This document shows, piece by piece, positions 7,091 to 14,386 of a stretch of 48,482 bases of DNA. A model generated the notes under the pieces. The model was not told where the DNA came from, ran no database searches, and was given only the letters and a program-made list of their open reading frames with translations. The DNA comes from Micrococcales bacterium UBA2037. Its GTDB lineage: Bacteria; Actinomycetota; Actinomycetes; Actinomycetales; Microbacteriaceae. Positions within the stretch are counted from its first letter, which is position 1, and every line of letters begins with the position of its first letter. The DNA lies in assembly GCA_002333405.1 (NCBI GenBank), contig DDBH01000015.1, positions 1 to 48,482 of the forward strand. Direction: 5' to 3'. The translations under genes were made by a program, and so were the position numbers.

Positions 7091-7981
7091 ATGTCAAACA
7101 AAAATGAATCAACACCACTAGTTAAATCTGGCCTAGCAGAGATGCTAAAGGGCGGCGTCATCATGGACGTAGTCAACGCTGAGCAGGCCATCATTGCCGA
7201 GAATGCCGGTGCCGTAGCGGTTATGGCGCTGGAGCGAGTCCCAGCAGATATTCGTGCCCAAGGTGGTGTAGCTCGCATGAGCGATCCAGACCTGATTGAC
7301 GAGATCATCAAGTCAGTTTCGATTCCGGTGATGGCCAAGGCGAGAATTGGCCACTTCGTTGAGGCGCAGGTGTTGGAGTCTCTGAAGGTTGACTACATTG
7401 ACGAGTCCGAGGTTTTGAGCCCAGCAGACTACGTCAACCACATCGACAAGTGGGGCTTCAACGTTCCTTTCGTTTGTGGAGCAACCAACTTAGGAGAGGC
7501 GCTTAGGCGAATCACAGAGGGTGCCTCGATGATCAGGTCTAAGGGCGAGGCGGGCACTGGTGACGTTTCCGAGGCCACCAAGCACATTCGCACAATCCTG
7601 GGTGAGATTCGAGCCCTGTCTGCGAAAACAGATGACGAACTTTTTGTGGCGGCTAAAGAGCTACAGGCGCCATACGAGCTTGTAAAGAAGGTCGCCAAGG
7701 ATGGCAAGCTTCCAGTAGTGCTATTTGTAGCGGGAGGTGTTGCTACTCCTGCCGACGCAGCGATGATGATGCAGCTCGGCGCTGATGGTGTTTTCGTAGG
7801 CTCTGGAATCTTCAAGTCCGGCAACCCGGAGGCCCGTGCCGCGGCTATCGTTAAGGCCACAACCATGTATCAGGACGCAGACGCAATTGCAGCTGCTTCC
7901 AGGGGTCTCGGCGAGGCCATGGTCGGCATCAACGTAAGCGACCTACCGGCGCCACACAAGCTTTCGGAGCGTGGCTGGTAA
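7091..7981 (+). CDS. pdxS: Pyridoxal 5'-phosphate synthase lyase subunit PdxS
   Basis: PdxS makes pyridoxal 5'-phosphate from ribose 5-phosphate, glyceraldehyde 3-phosphate and ammonia in the DXP-independent vitamin B6 pathway. The 296-residue TIM barrel is full length. The hallmark stretches are visible: GGVIMDVVN with the first catalytic aspartate, VPADIRAQGGVARM, PVMAKARIGHFVEAQ with the Schiff-base lysine, DYIDESEVL and GNPEARA with the phosphate site. It is followed with no gap by pdxT, whose product supplies the ammonia. In M. tuberculosis several lipid genes lie between the HIT gene and the pdxS region; here only nine bases separate them. Confidence 0.97.
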   Translation: MSNKNESTPLVKSGLAEMLKGGVIMDVVNAEQAIIAENAGAVAVMALERVPADIRAQGGVARMSDPDLIDEIIKSVSIPVMAKARIGHFVEAQVLESLKVDYIDESEVLSPADYVNHIDKWGFNVPFVCGATNLGEALRRITEGASMIRSKGEAGTGDVSEATKHIRTILGEIRALSAKTDDELFVAAKELQAPYELVKKVAKDGKLPVVLFVAGGVATPADAAMMMQLGADGVFVGSGIFKSGNPEARAAAIVKATTMYQDADAIAAASRGLGEAMVGINVSDLPAPHKLSERGW

Positions 7982-8542
7982 TTGCGCTTAGGAGTACTGG
8001 CTCTCCAGGGAGATTTTCGCGAACACCTGCTTGCGATTGAATCACTAGGGGTTCAAGCCAGCGCGGTGAGAAAACCCGTCGAGCTTGAGGCCGTGGACGG
8101 TTTGATAATTCCAGGTGGTGAGTCAACCACGATTTCTAAACTCATTGATATTTTTGGAATGCTTTCTCCGCTGAGAGAATTCGCCGCTACAAAGCCAGTT
8201 CTTGGCACTTGTGCAGGACTCATCCTGCTTTCGGACAAGGTCTCGGGCGCCCTTGCAACCCAGCAGCTGATTGGGGGATTGCCGATCACCACTGAGCGGA
8301 ATTCCTATGGTGGTCAGCTGCAGTCATTCGAGGGGCAGGTGGACTTTGTTGACGGTATGTCAGAAAACGTCGCCTTCATTCGGGCGCCAAGAATTTTGGA
8401 GCACTCAGAGGTTGAGATTGTGGCCAAATTCCAGGATGAGGTCGTGGCTGTGCGGTATGGAAACCTAATGGGCGCCAGCTTTCATCCGGAACTAACCGGA
8501 GCAACACATTTGCACAAGTTGTTCATTTCATCATTCAATTAG
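7982..8542 (+). CDS. pdxT: Pyridoxal 5'-phosphate synthase glutaminase subunit PdxT
   Basis: PdxT is the class I glutaminase partner of PdxS, releasing ammonia from glutamine into the PLP synthase barrel. The nucleophile Cys77 is in LGTCAGLILL and the other two triad members, His168 and Glu170, are in SFHPELT. The oxyanion motif PGGEST is at about residues 44-49. The TTG start lies immediately after the pdxS stop and places the family N-terminal GVLALQGD at residues 4-11, as expected; there is no other credible start. Translational coupling to pdxS is likely. Confidence 0.96.
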   Translation: MRLGVLALQGDFREHLLAIESLGVQASAVRKPVELEAVDGLIIPGGESTTISKLIDIFGMLSPLREFAATKPVLGTCAGLILLSDKVSGALATQQLIGGLPITTERNSYGGQLQSFEGQVDFVDGMSENVAFIRAPRILEHSEVEIVAKFQDEVVAVRYGNLMGASFHPELTGATHLHKLFISSFN

Positions 8543-8568
8543 CTTTTTCCTAGTAATTTAGAGGCACT

Positions 8569-9324
8569 ATGTCAGGTCATTCCAAGTGGGCTACCACTAA
8601 GCACAAAAAGGCAGCAAATGACGCCAAGCGTCAGAAGCTTTTTGCCAAACTAATCAAGAACATCGAGGTCGCCGCGCGTTTAGGCGGCTCAGACATTGAC
8701 GGGAACCCATCGCTGTATGACGCCGTTTACAAGGCGCGAAAGAATTCATTGCCAAGCGACAACATCGACCGTGCGGTCAAGCGCGGTGCCGGTGAGCTGG
8801 GCGATGGAGTTGAGTACCACAACATCATGTATGAGGGCTACGGTCCCGCTGGCGTTGCAGTGATGATTGAGTGCTTGACTGACAATCGGAATCGAGCAGC
8901 AGCCGAGGTTCGACTTGCAGTAACAAAGAACCACGGAAACATGGCGGACCCAGGGTCGGTGAGTTACCAGTTTGCTCGAAAGGGAATCATCCACCTGGCA
9001 GGCGATGTCCAGGAGGATCAGGTTTTGGAGGCGACCATCGAGCATGGCGTTGAGGATATTGCCCCGGTTCATGATGGGCTATTGGTTACCTGTGATCCAA
9101 GCACAATGGTTGCGGCTAGAACCGCTCTTGCAGAGGCAGGTCTTGATTATGAGTCAGCCGATGTTGAGTTTGTCTCGAGTCTCAAGGTTGATGTGGACGC
9201 CGAGAACGCCAAGAAGGTAATAGCACTGGTCGAGGCCCTTGAGGATCTCGACGATGTGCAAGAGGTGTACACCAACATGCAAATTTCAGACGAGGTTATG
9301 GCTGAGATCGAGGCACAGGACTAG
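8569..9324 (+). CDS. yebC: YebC/PmpR-family DNA-binding/translation-associated protein
   Basis: A 251-residue member of the widespread YebC/PmpR (TACO1) family, annotated as a transcriptional regulator and more recently linked to translation of difficult sequences. The signature N-terminus MSGHSKWATTKHKKAA and the following block around YDAVYKARKNSLPSDNIDRA are complete, and the acidic C-terminal half is typical. AGAGG lies six bases upstream of the ATG. It stands just before ruvCAB, a placement kept in many bacteria, and its stop overlaps the ruvC start by one base. Confidence 0.95.
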   Translation: MSGHSKWATTKHKKAANDAKRQKLFAKLIKNIEVAARLGGSDIDGNPSLYDAVYKARKNSLPSDNIDRAVKRGAGELGDGVEYHNIMYEGYGPAGVAVMIECLTDNRNRAAAEVRLAVTKNHGNMADPGSVSYQFARKGIIHLAGDVQEDQVLEATIEHGVEDIAPVHDGLLVTCDPSTMVAARTALAEAGLDYESADVEFVSSLKVDVDAENAKKVIALVEALEDLDDVQEVYTNMQISDEVMAEIEAQD

Positions 9325-9851
9325 TGACCGCCATCCTCGGGATCGACCCTGGTCTCACCAGATGCGGCTTCGGTCTGATCTCAGGCAGCAAGGCTATTAG
9401 GTTTGGCCTTCTCACCTCGCTTCCAAGCGCTGACCCTAGAGACAGAGTTGGTTCGATTTCTGCGTCACTGGAAGAAATTATCAAGGATCAAAGGCCGGAC
9501 CTAATCGCCTTGGAGCGTGTGTTCGCTCAGTCAAACTTGCGCAGCGTTATGGGCGTTGCCCAGATCTCTGGGGCGTTGATGGCCATTGCACACCGCCACC
9601 AAATTCCACTGGAGTTCTTTACCCCAAGTCAGGTGAAGCTCGCAGTTACCGGTCATGGCAGGGCCGATAAGGCACAGGTTGCCAAGATGGTGGCTAGCAC
9701 CCTGGGGCTCAGTGAAATTCCAAAGCCCGCCGACGTCGCCGATGCGCTGGCTGTGGCGATCTGTGCAACAAGAAAGAGTTCGGCCACAGGCACAGATGCG
9801 CAGAAGAAGTGGGTTGCGGCAGCCAAATCTGCCAACAGAAGAATAGGTTAG
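9324..9851 (+). CDS. ruvC: Crossover junction endodeoxyribonuclease RuvC
   Basis: RuvC cuts Holliday junctions during recombinational repair, working with the RuvAB branch-migration motor. The four catalytic acidic residues can be placed: Asp8 in LGIDPGLTR, Glu64 in IALERVF, and Asp137 and Asp140 in ADVADALAVA. The 175-residue length is normal. The GTG start overlaps the last base of yebC (TAGTG). Confidence 0.96.
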   Translation: MTAILGIDPGLTRCGFGLISGSKAIRFGLLTSLPSADPRDRVGSISASLEEIIKDQRPDLIALERVFAQSNLRSVMGVAQISGALMAIAHRHQIPLEFFTPSQVKLAVTGHGRADKAQVAKMVASTLGLSEIPKPADVADALAVAICATRKSSATGTDAQKKWVAAAKSANRRIG

Positions 9852-9855
9852 TCAG

Positions 9856-10419
9856 GTGATATCTAGCCTGCATGGGACAATCTCCCACATTCAAAGCGAT
9901 CGGGTGACCCTGGTTGTTTCGGGCGTCGGCTTCTCGGTCGCACTCACTAGTCGCCATGCGCAAAAGCTGAGTGTTGGGCAGGAGCTCACCCTGGCTACCA
10001 AACTGGTCGTTAGGGAAGATGATTTGTCCTTGTTCGGCTTCCTATCGCAACAGGAGCTTGATCTTTTTGACCTTCTTTGTGGTGTGAATGGTATCGGCCC
10101 AAAGCTTGCCATGACTACCCTCTCCGGACTCAGCGCTGAGTTGCTTGTGAACGCGGTGAATAATCAGGACGAAGGTGCGTTCCGGTCAATAGCCGGCATC
10201 GGACCAAAGACAGCCAAGCTGGTTCTGATCTCCCTAAGCGGCAAGGTCGGCGCCTCTAGCTCGCCGAAGCTTAATGAGAACGTGCTCCAGGCCATGCTCC
10301 AGCTCGGGGGAGAAGAGTACGCATCCCGGAAGCTGCTTTCATCGCTGGATCAGTCGCTGTCTGAGTCCGAACTCCTAAAGTTGGCGCTTGCCCAGCTTGG
10401 TAAGGCGAAGCTTCAATGA
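9856..10419 (+). CDS. ruvA: Holliday junction branch migration protein RuvA
   Basis: RuvA binds the four-way junction and recruits the RuvB motor. The N-terminal OB domain begins MISSLHGTI, and the two helix-hairpin-helix motifs are visible as GVNGIGPKLA and IAGIGPKTAK; the C-terminal domain III that contacts RuvB ends the 187-residue protein. It starts with GTG four bases after ruvC and overlaps ruvB by four bases (ATGA). Confidence 0.96.
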   Translation: MISSLHGTISHIQSDRVTLVVSGVGFSVALTSRHAQKLSVGQELTLATKLVVREDDLSLFGFLSQQELDLFDLLCGVNGIGPKLAMTTLSGLSAELLVNAVNNQDEGAFRSIAGIGPKTAKLVLISLSGKVGASSSPKLNENVLQAMLQLGGEEYASRKLLSSLDQSLSESELLKLALAQLGKAKLQ

Positions 10420-11390
10420 GCGATTACGTAGCTCCGGAGGAGCGCGAGATTGAGGCGGCGCTGAGGCCTCGTGTCCTTGACGATTTTGTAGGACAGAAAA
10501 AGGTAGTCGACCAAATTTCACTGGTTATCAAGGCTGCCAAACTAGGGGGTCGGTCGGCTGACCACATGCTGCTTGCTGGACCGCCAGGACTGGGCAAGAC
10601 AACCCTGGCAATGATTGTTGCCCACGAGGCCGAGCGTGCGCTAAAGCTCACCAGCGGACCAGCAATTCAGTCCTCGGGTGACCTCGCCTCGATTCTTTCT
10701 GCACTTGAGTCTGGAGATGTTCTGTTCATCGATGAAATTCACCGAATGAGCAGAAGTGCCGAGGAAATGCTCTACCTGGCTATGGAGGATTTCCGAGTGG
10801 ATGTCATGGTTGGCAAGGGACCTGGCGCTGCCTCGATCTCACTAGAGATCGCACCGTTCACACTAATCGGCGCGACCACCCGAAGTGGAATGCTGCCGAC
10901 CCCTCTCAGGGACCGGTTTGGATTCACGGCCTTCTTGGAGTACTACGAGCCAGAGGATTTGGCTTCGGTTTTGCGTGCATCAGCCATCAAGCTAAAAATA
11001 CGACTTGATGACAAGGCTCTGGAGCTACTTAGCCATCGCTCCCGGGGAACGCCTCGAATCGCCAATCGGCTACTTAGAAGGGTTCGGGACTTCGCCAGCG
11101 TGAATGGTCATGAAGACATCGACACAGACATCGCTCTGAGTGCAATGGAGTTGTTCGAAGTAGACCAGCTTGGGCTAGATCGTGTCGACCGAACCCTATT
11201 GACCATGCTGTCAACAAAGTTCAGTGCAAAACCTGTTGGGCTTTCGACTCTCGCAGTCGCGCTTGGTGAGGAACCAGACACCATTGAAGCGGTGATTGAG
11301 CCCTACCTGATCCGAGCAGGATTGATTCAGAGAACCCCTCGAGGCAGAGAGATAACGGCGGGCGGATTGGCTCACTTGGGTATTCAATAG
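10416..11390 (+). CDS. ruvB: Holliday junction branch migration helicase RuvB
   Basis: AAA+ motor that drives branch migration with RuvA. Walker A is GPPGLGKTT (residues 55-63), Walker B ends in DEIHR (Asp106, Glu107), sensor 1 is in LIGATTRSG, and the winged-helix DNA-binding domain ends with RTPRGREITAGG. Length is 324 residues. It is translationally coupled to ruvA through an ATGA overlap. Confidence 0.97.
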   Translation: MSDYVAPEEREIEAALRPRVLDDFVGQKKVVDQISLVIKAAKLGGRSADHMLLAGPPGLGKTTLAMIVAHEAERALKLTSGPAIQSSGDLASILSALESGDVLFIDEIHRMSRSAEEMLYLAMEDFRVDVMVGKGPGAASISLEIAPFTLIGATTRSGMLPTPLRDRFGFTAFLEYYEPEDLASVLRASAIKLKIRLDDKALELLSHRSRGTPRIANRLLRRVRDFASVNGHEDIDTDIALSAMELFEVDQLGLDRVDRTLLTMLSTKFSAKPVGLSTLAVALGEEPDTIEAVIEPYLIRAGLIQRTPRGREITAGGLAHLGIQ

Positions 11391-11412
11391 AGCGAGAATT
11401 GCCAGAGCCGCC

Positions 11413-11418
11413 TATAAT
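11413..11418 (+). promoter_or_regulatory. Consensus -10 hexamer for yajC-secDF
   Basis: A perfect TATAAT lies 28 bases before the preferred yajC start. Transcription would begin near 11425, giving a leader of about 22 bases that contains the TTAGGA ribosome site. No convincing -35 hexamer sits 16-18 bases upstream. If used, it makes the upstream TTG at 11399 impossible as a start on this transcript. Confidence 0.4.
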
Positions 11419-11446
11419 TTCGGGGTACCAATCGGTTAGGAACATC

Positions 11447-11701
11447 TTGGATTTTTTACTATTAGCGGTTCTTGCCGCCATGATTCTGCTTCTAATTAGC
11501 CAGAATCGGAAGCGCAAGCGCGATGCCGAGAACCTAGTGTCATCATTGGCGGTAGGGGCGAACGTGCTTCTCCATGCCGGCATCAAGGGCAAGGTAGTAG
11601 CAATCGATGGGGACGATATTGAGCTTGAAACCACACCTGGTGTCAAACTGCGTGTCGTGAAGCAAGCAATCCGCGGTATTGAAACCGCTGAGGGGAAATA
11701 G
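11447..11701 (+). CDS. yajC: Preprotein translocase subunit YajC
   Basis: YajC is a small single-helix partner of SecDF in the holotranslocon. I choose the TTG at 11447, giving 84 residues, because TTAGG lies six bases upstream and the product then starts LDFLLLAVLAAM, exactly the membrane-helix start usual for YajC; the helix is followed by a basic RKRKRDAE stop-transfer and a soluble beta domain with GANVLLHAGIKGKV. A TTG at 11399 in the same frame would add 16 residues that do not look like YajC. It is immediately followed by secD and secF. Confidence 0.9.
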   Translation: MDFLLLAVLAAMILLLISQNRKRKRDAENLVSSLAVGANVLLHAGIKGKVVAIDGDDIELETTPGVKLRVVKQAIRGIETAEGK

Positions 11702-11704
11702 ATT

Positions 11705-13390
11705 TTGGCTGAGAACACAACTGCCAGCTCCGCTAGACGGAAGCTCTCATGGCTTAGTGGCATTGCAGTATTTTTTGTTGGATTGATGGTTTGGGGAGTA
11801 GCGACTGCACAGCCAGGCGCTTCCTACTCGCCAGAGCTTGCGCTTGATTTGCAGGGCGGCACTCAAATTATTTTGACGCCGACCGTTGCAGAGGGCGAGC
11901 AAGCCAGTGCTGAGCAGTTGAATCAAGCGGTTACCATCATCAGGCAGAGAATCGATGGTTCTGGCGTTGGTGAAGCCCAGGTTTCGATTCAGGGAAATCA
12001 AAACATTGTTGTTGCGATTCCAGGAACTCCGGACGCCACCACGCTTCAACTAATTCGAGCCAGCGCGCTTTTGGAATTCCGTCCGGTTATTGAGCAGGGA
12101 ATCTCGCAGCCTACTGCCGAGGGCACCGCGCCAGTTGATTTGGATGCGCTAAGCAATGAGCTGACCGCGGAGCCTGCAAACGCTAGCGACCCGGCTTGGA
12201 TCACCGAGCGAATTCGCGCAGAGTTTGACAACTTCGATTGCAGTGTTCCGTTCCGCGACGCCGGTCAGGTTGATGACCCGACAGTCGCGCTTGTTACCTG
12301 TGACGAGTACTACCTGTACAAGTACATTCTTGGACCGGTTGAGGTTCAGGGTGCAAGCATTTCGGACGCTAGCGCCGGCACTGTTACTACCCAAACCGGT
12401 GCCAGCACAAACACCTGGGCCGTCAATCTGGAATTCAATTCAGAGGGAACCAGCGCGTTTGGTCAAGTAACCTCTCGACTATTTGGCAAGCCAAGCCCCA
12501 CCAACCAGTTCGCCATTACGCTGGACGGCTTGGTAATCACCGCACCATCAACCAATGCCGTGATTACTAACGGTCAGGCTCAGATCACCGGGTCATTCAC
12601 GCAGGAATCAGCAACTGTGCTTGCTGACCAGCTGAAGTACGGTGCACTACCAATTGGTTTCGAGGTGCAGAGCCAGGAAAACATTTCCGCAACACTTGGT
12701 GAGGACTCACTTCGATCTGGTCTAATCGCAGGTTTGATTGGTCTGATCTTCGTGGTTATCTACATGTCGTTCCAGTACCGCGGGCTTGCCACAGTGGTTC
12801 TTGGATCGCTTATTGTGGCTGCGCTATTGGTCTACCTCGCAATTGCCTTCCTGTCATGGCGACAGGGCTACCGTCTATCACTAGCTGGTGTTGCGGGTTT
12901 GATTGTTGCCATTGGTATTACGGCCGACTCCTTCATTGTCTACTTTGAGAGAATCAGGGATGAACTACGAGATGGTAGAAACCTTGAATCTGCTGTGGAG
13001 GCAGGCTGGAAGCGTGCCCTTCGTACAATTTTGATCTCTGACGCCGTTAGCTTTACCGCGGCTGTCGTTCTCTACCTTCTGACCAGCTCATCGGTAAGAG
13101 GCTTCGCCTTTACGCTTGGACTCACGACTTTGATCGACCTTCTGATCGTGACAATGTTCACCCACCCACTGGTGCAGCTACTGGCTCGGAACAAGTTCTT
13201 CGCATCCGGCCACCGTTTCTCCGGCTTCGACCTTTCGGCCAAGCAGGCATCGTATAAGGGCCGCGGCGAGTTCCGGGTTTCAAAGACCTTGGCTAGCGGG
13301 AAGGCTGAAAAGTCTTCCAAGGAAGCTCAAAAACGACAGACAATTGCAGAGCGTAAGGCGCTAGCTGCTAAGGGAGACTCAGATGAGTAA
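11705..13390 (+). CDS. secD: Protein translocase subunit SecD
   Basis: SecD forms with SecF a proton-driven membrane unit that completes protein export through SecYEG. The protein (561 residues) has the N-terminal helix (about 16-36), the DLQGGTQI motif at the start of the large extracytoplasmic P1 domain, and a C-terminal five-helix bundle whose fourth-helix motif GITADSFIVYFERIRDE is intact. A charged lysine/alanine-rich tail of about 60 residues follows the last helix. The TTG start lies three bases after yajC, with AGGGG upstream. Confidence 0.96.
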   Translation: MAENTTASSARRKLSWLSGIAVFFVGLMVWGVATAQPGASYSPELALDLQGGTQIILTPTVAEGEQASAEQLNQAVTIIRQRIDGSGVGEAQVSIQGNQNIVVAIPGTPDATTLQLIRASALLEFRPVIEQGISQPTAEGTAPVDLDALSNELTAEPANASDPAWITERIRAEFDNFDCSVPFRDAGQVDDPTVALVTCDEYYLYKYILGPVEVQGASISDASAGTVTTQTGASTNTWAVNLEFNSEGTSAFGQVTSRLFGKPSPTNQFAITLDGLVITAPSTNAVITNGQAQITGSFTQESATVLADQLKYGALPIGFEVQSQENISATLGEDSLRSGLIAGLIGLIFVVIYMSFQYRGLATVVLGSLIVAALLVYLAIAFLSWRQGYRLSLAGVAGLIVAIGITADSFIVYFERIRDELRDGRNLESAVEAGWKRALRTILISDAVSFTAAVVLYLLTSSSVRGFAFTLGLTTLIDLLIVTMFTHPLVQLLARNKFFASGHRFSGFDLSAKQASYKGRGEFRVSKTLASGKAEKSSKEAQKRQTIAERKALAAKGDSDE

Positions 13391-14357
13391 GGCAAGAGAT
13401 TTCGGAAACAGGCTCTACTCCGGCGAGCAAAGTTTTGACTTCGTAGGCAAGCGTCGCACCTGGTACATCGTCGCCGCTGTGGCAGTTATCTTGGCAATCG
13501 CATTGCCAATCCTTCGTGGCGGATTCAACTTTGGAATTGAGTTCCGAGGTGGATCTGAGTTCAGGTTGGGCAACGCTCAGGAGCTGTCTCACGACATCGC
13601 TGTTGATGTGATTCAGGAAATCGCGCCGGGGTCTCAGGTCAACGTAACTGACGTGGGTGCCATCGACATCAGGATTCAGACTGAACAGCTTGGAGACTTG
13701 GAGTCAGAGGAAGCCAGGCTAGCGCTTGCGTCTGCCTACGGTGTGGCGGATGCTGAAGTAGCCTCGAGCTTCATTGGACCGAACTGGGGAGCTGATGTAA
13801 CAAGTCAGGCTCTGACTGGTCTTGTGACATTCTTGATCCTGGTCTCGTTGCTGATGGCCGTGTATTTCCGAAGCTGGAAGATGTCGGTGGCAGCGCTACT
13901 GGCCCTGGCACATGACTTGCTGTTGACGGCGGGAGTTTATGCTGGCGTTGGCTTCGAGGTCACGCCTGCTGCGGTCATTGGATTCCTGACGATTCTTGCC
14001 TACTCGCTCTACGACACGGTCGTTGTGTTCGACAAGGTTCGAGAGAACACTCTTGAGATTGAATATTCGGAAACTAGGACTTTTGCTGAAATGGTAAACC
14101 TCGCGGTAAACCAGACTCTGGTGCGCTCGATTAACACCTCGGTGGTTGCTGTGTTGCCGGTTGCATCGATCTTGTTCGTAGGATCGCTAATTCTTGGCGC
14201 TGGAACCCTCAGGGACATTGCTCTGGCGCTGTTTGTTGGAACCATAGTTGGTACCTACTCTTCCATCTTCCTAGCTGCTCCCATCTACGCGCACCTGCGT
14301 GAAAATGAGCCTGCCATGAAGAAGGCTGCGGACAAGGTAGCGGCAAACCGCCAATAG
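13383..14357 (+). CDS. secF: Protein translocase subunit SecF
   Basis: SecF is the partner of SecD. The 324-residue protein shows the first helix (about 29-45), the FGIEFRGGSEF motif that opens the extracytoplasmic domain, and the conserved LAYSLYDTVVVFDKVREN motif in the C-terminal helix bundle. Its ATG lies inside the end of secD (8-base overlap), so the two are translationally coupled. Confidence 0.96.
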   Translation: MSKARDFGNRLYSGEQSFDFVGKRRTWYIVAAVAVILAIALPILRGGFNFGIEFRGGSEFRLGNAQELSHDIAVDVIQEIAPGSQVNVTDVGAIDIRIQTEQLGDLESEEARLALASAYGVADAEVASSFIGPNWGADVTSQALTGLVTFLILVSLLMAVYFRSWKMSVAALLALAHDLLLTAGVYAGVGFEVTPAAVIGFLTILAYSLYDTVVVFDKVRENTLEIEYSETRTFAEMVNLAVNQTLVRSINTSVVAVLPVASILFVGSLILGAGTLRDIALALFVGTIVGTYSSIFLAAPIYAHLRENEPAMKKAADKVAANRQ

Positions 14358-14360
14358 ACT

Positions 14361-14380
14361 TCTCCTATTGAAGTAGGGGA
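14361..14380 (+). promoter_or_regulatory. Hairpin that covers the rel ribosome-binding site
   Basis: TCTCCTA (14361-14367) can pair with TAGGGGA (14374-14380), seven pairs including one G-T, around the loop TTGAAG. The 3' arm is the ribosome-binding site of rel, so the fold would hide it. This is read directly from the sequence; a regulatory role is inference. Confidence 0.4.
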
Positions 14381-14386
14381 GTGAGC

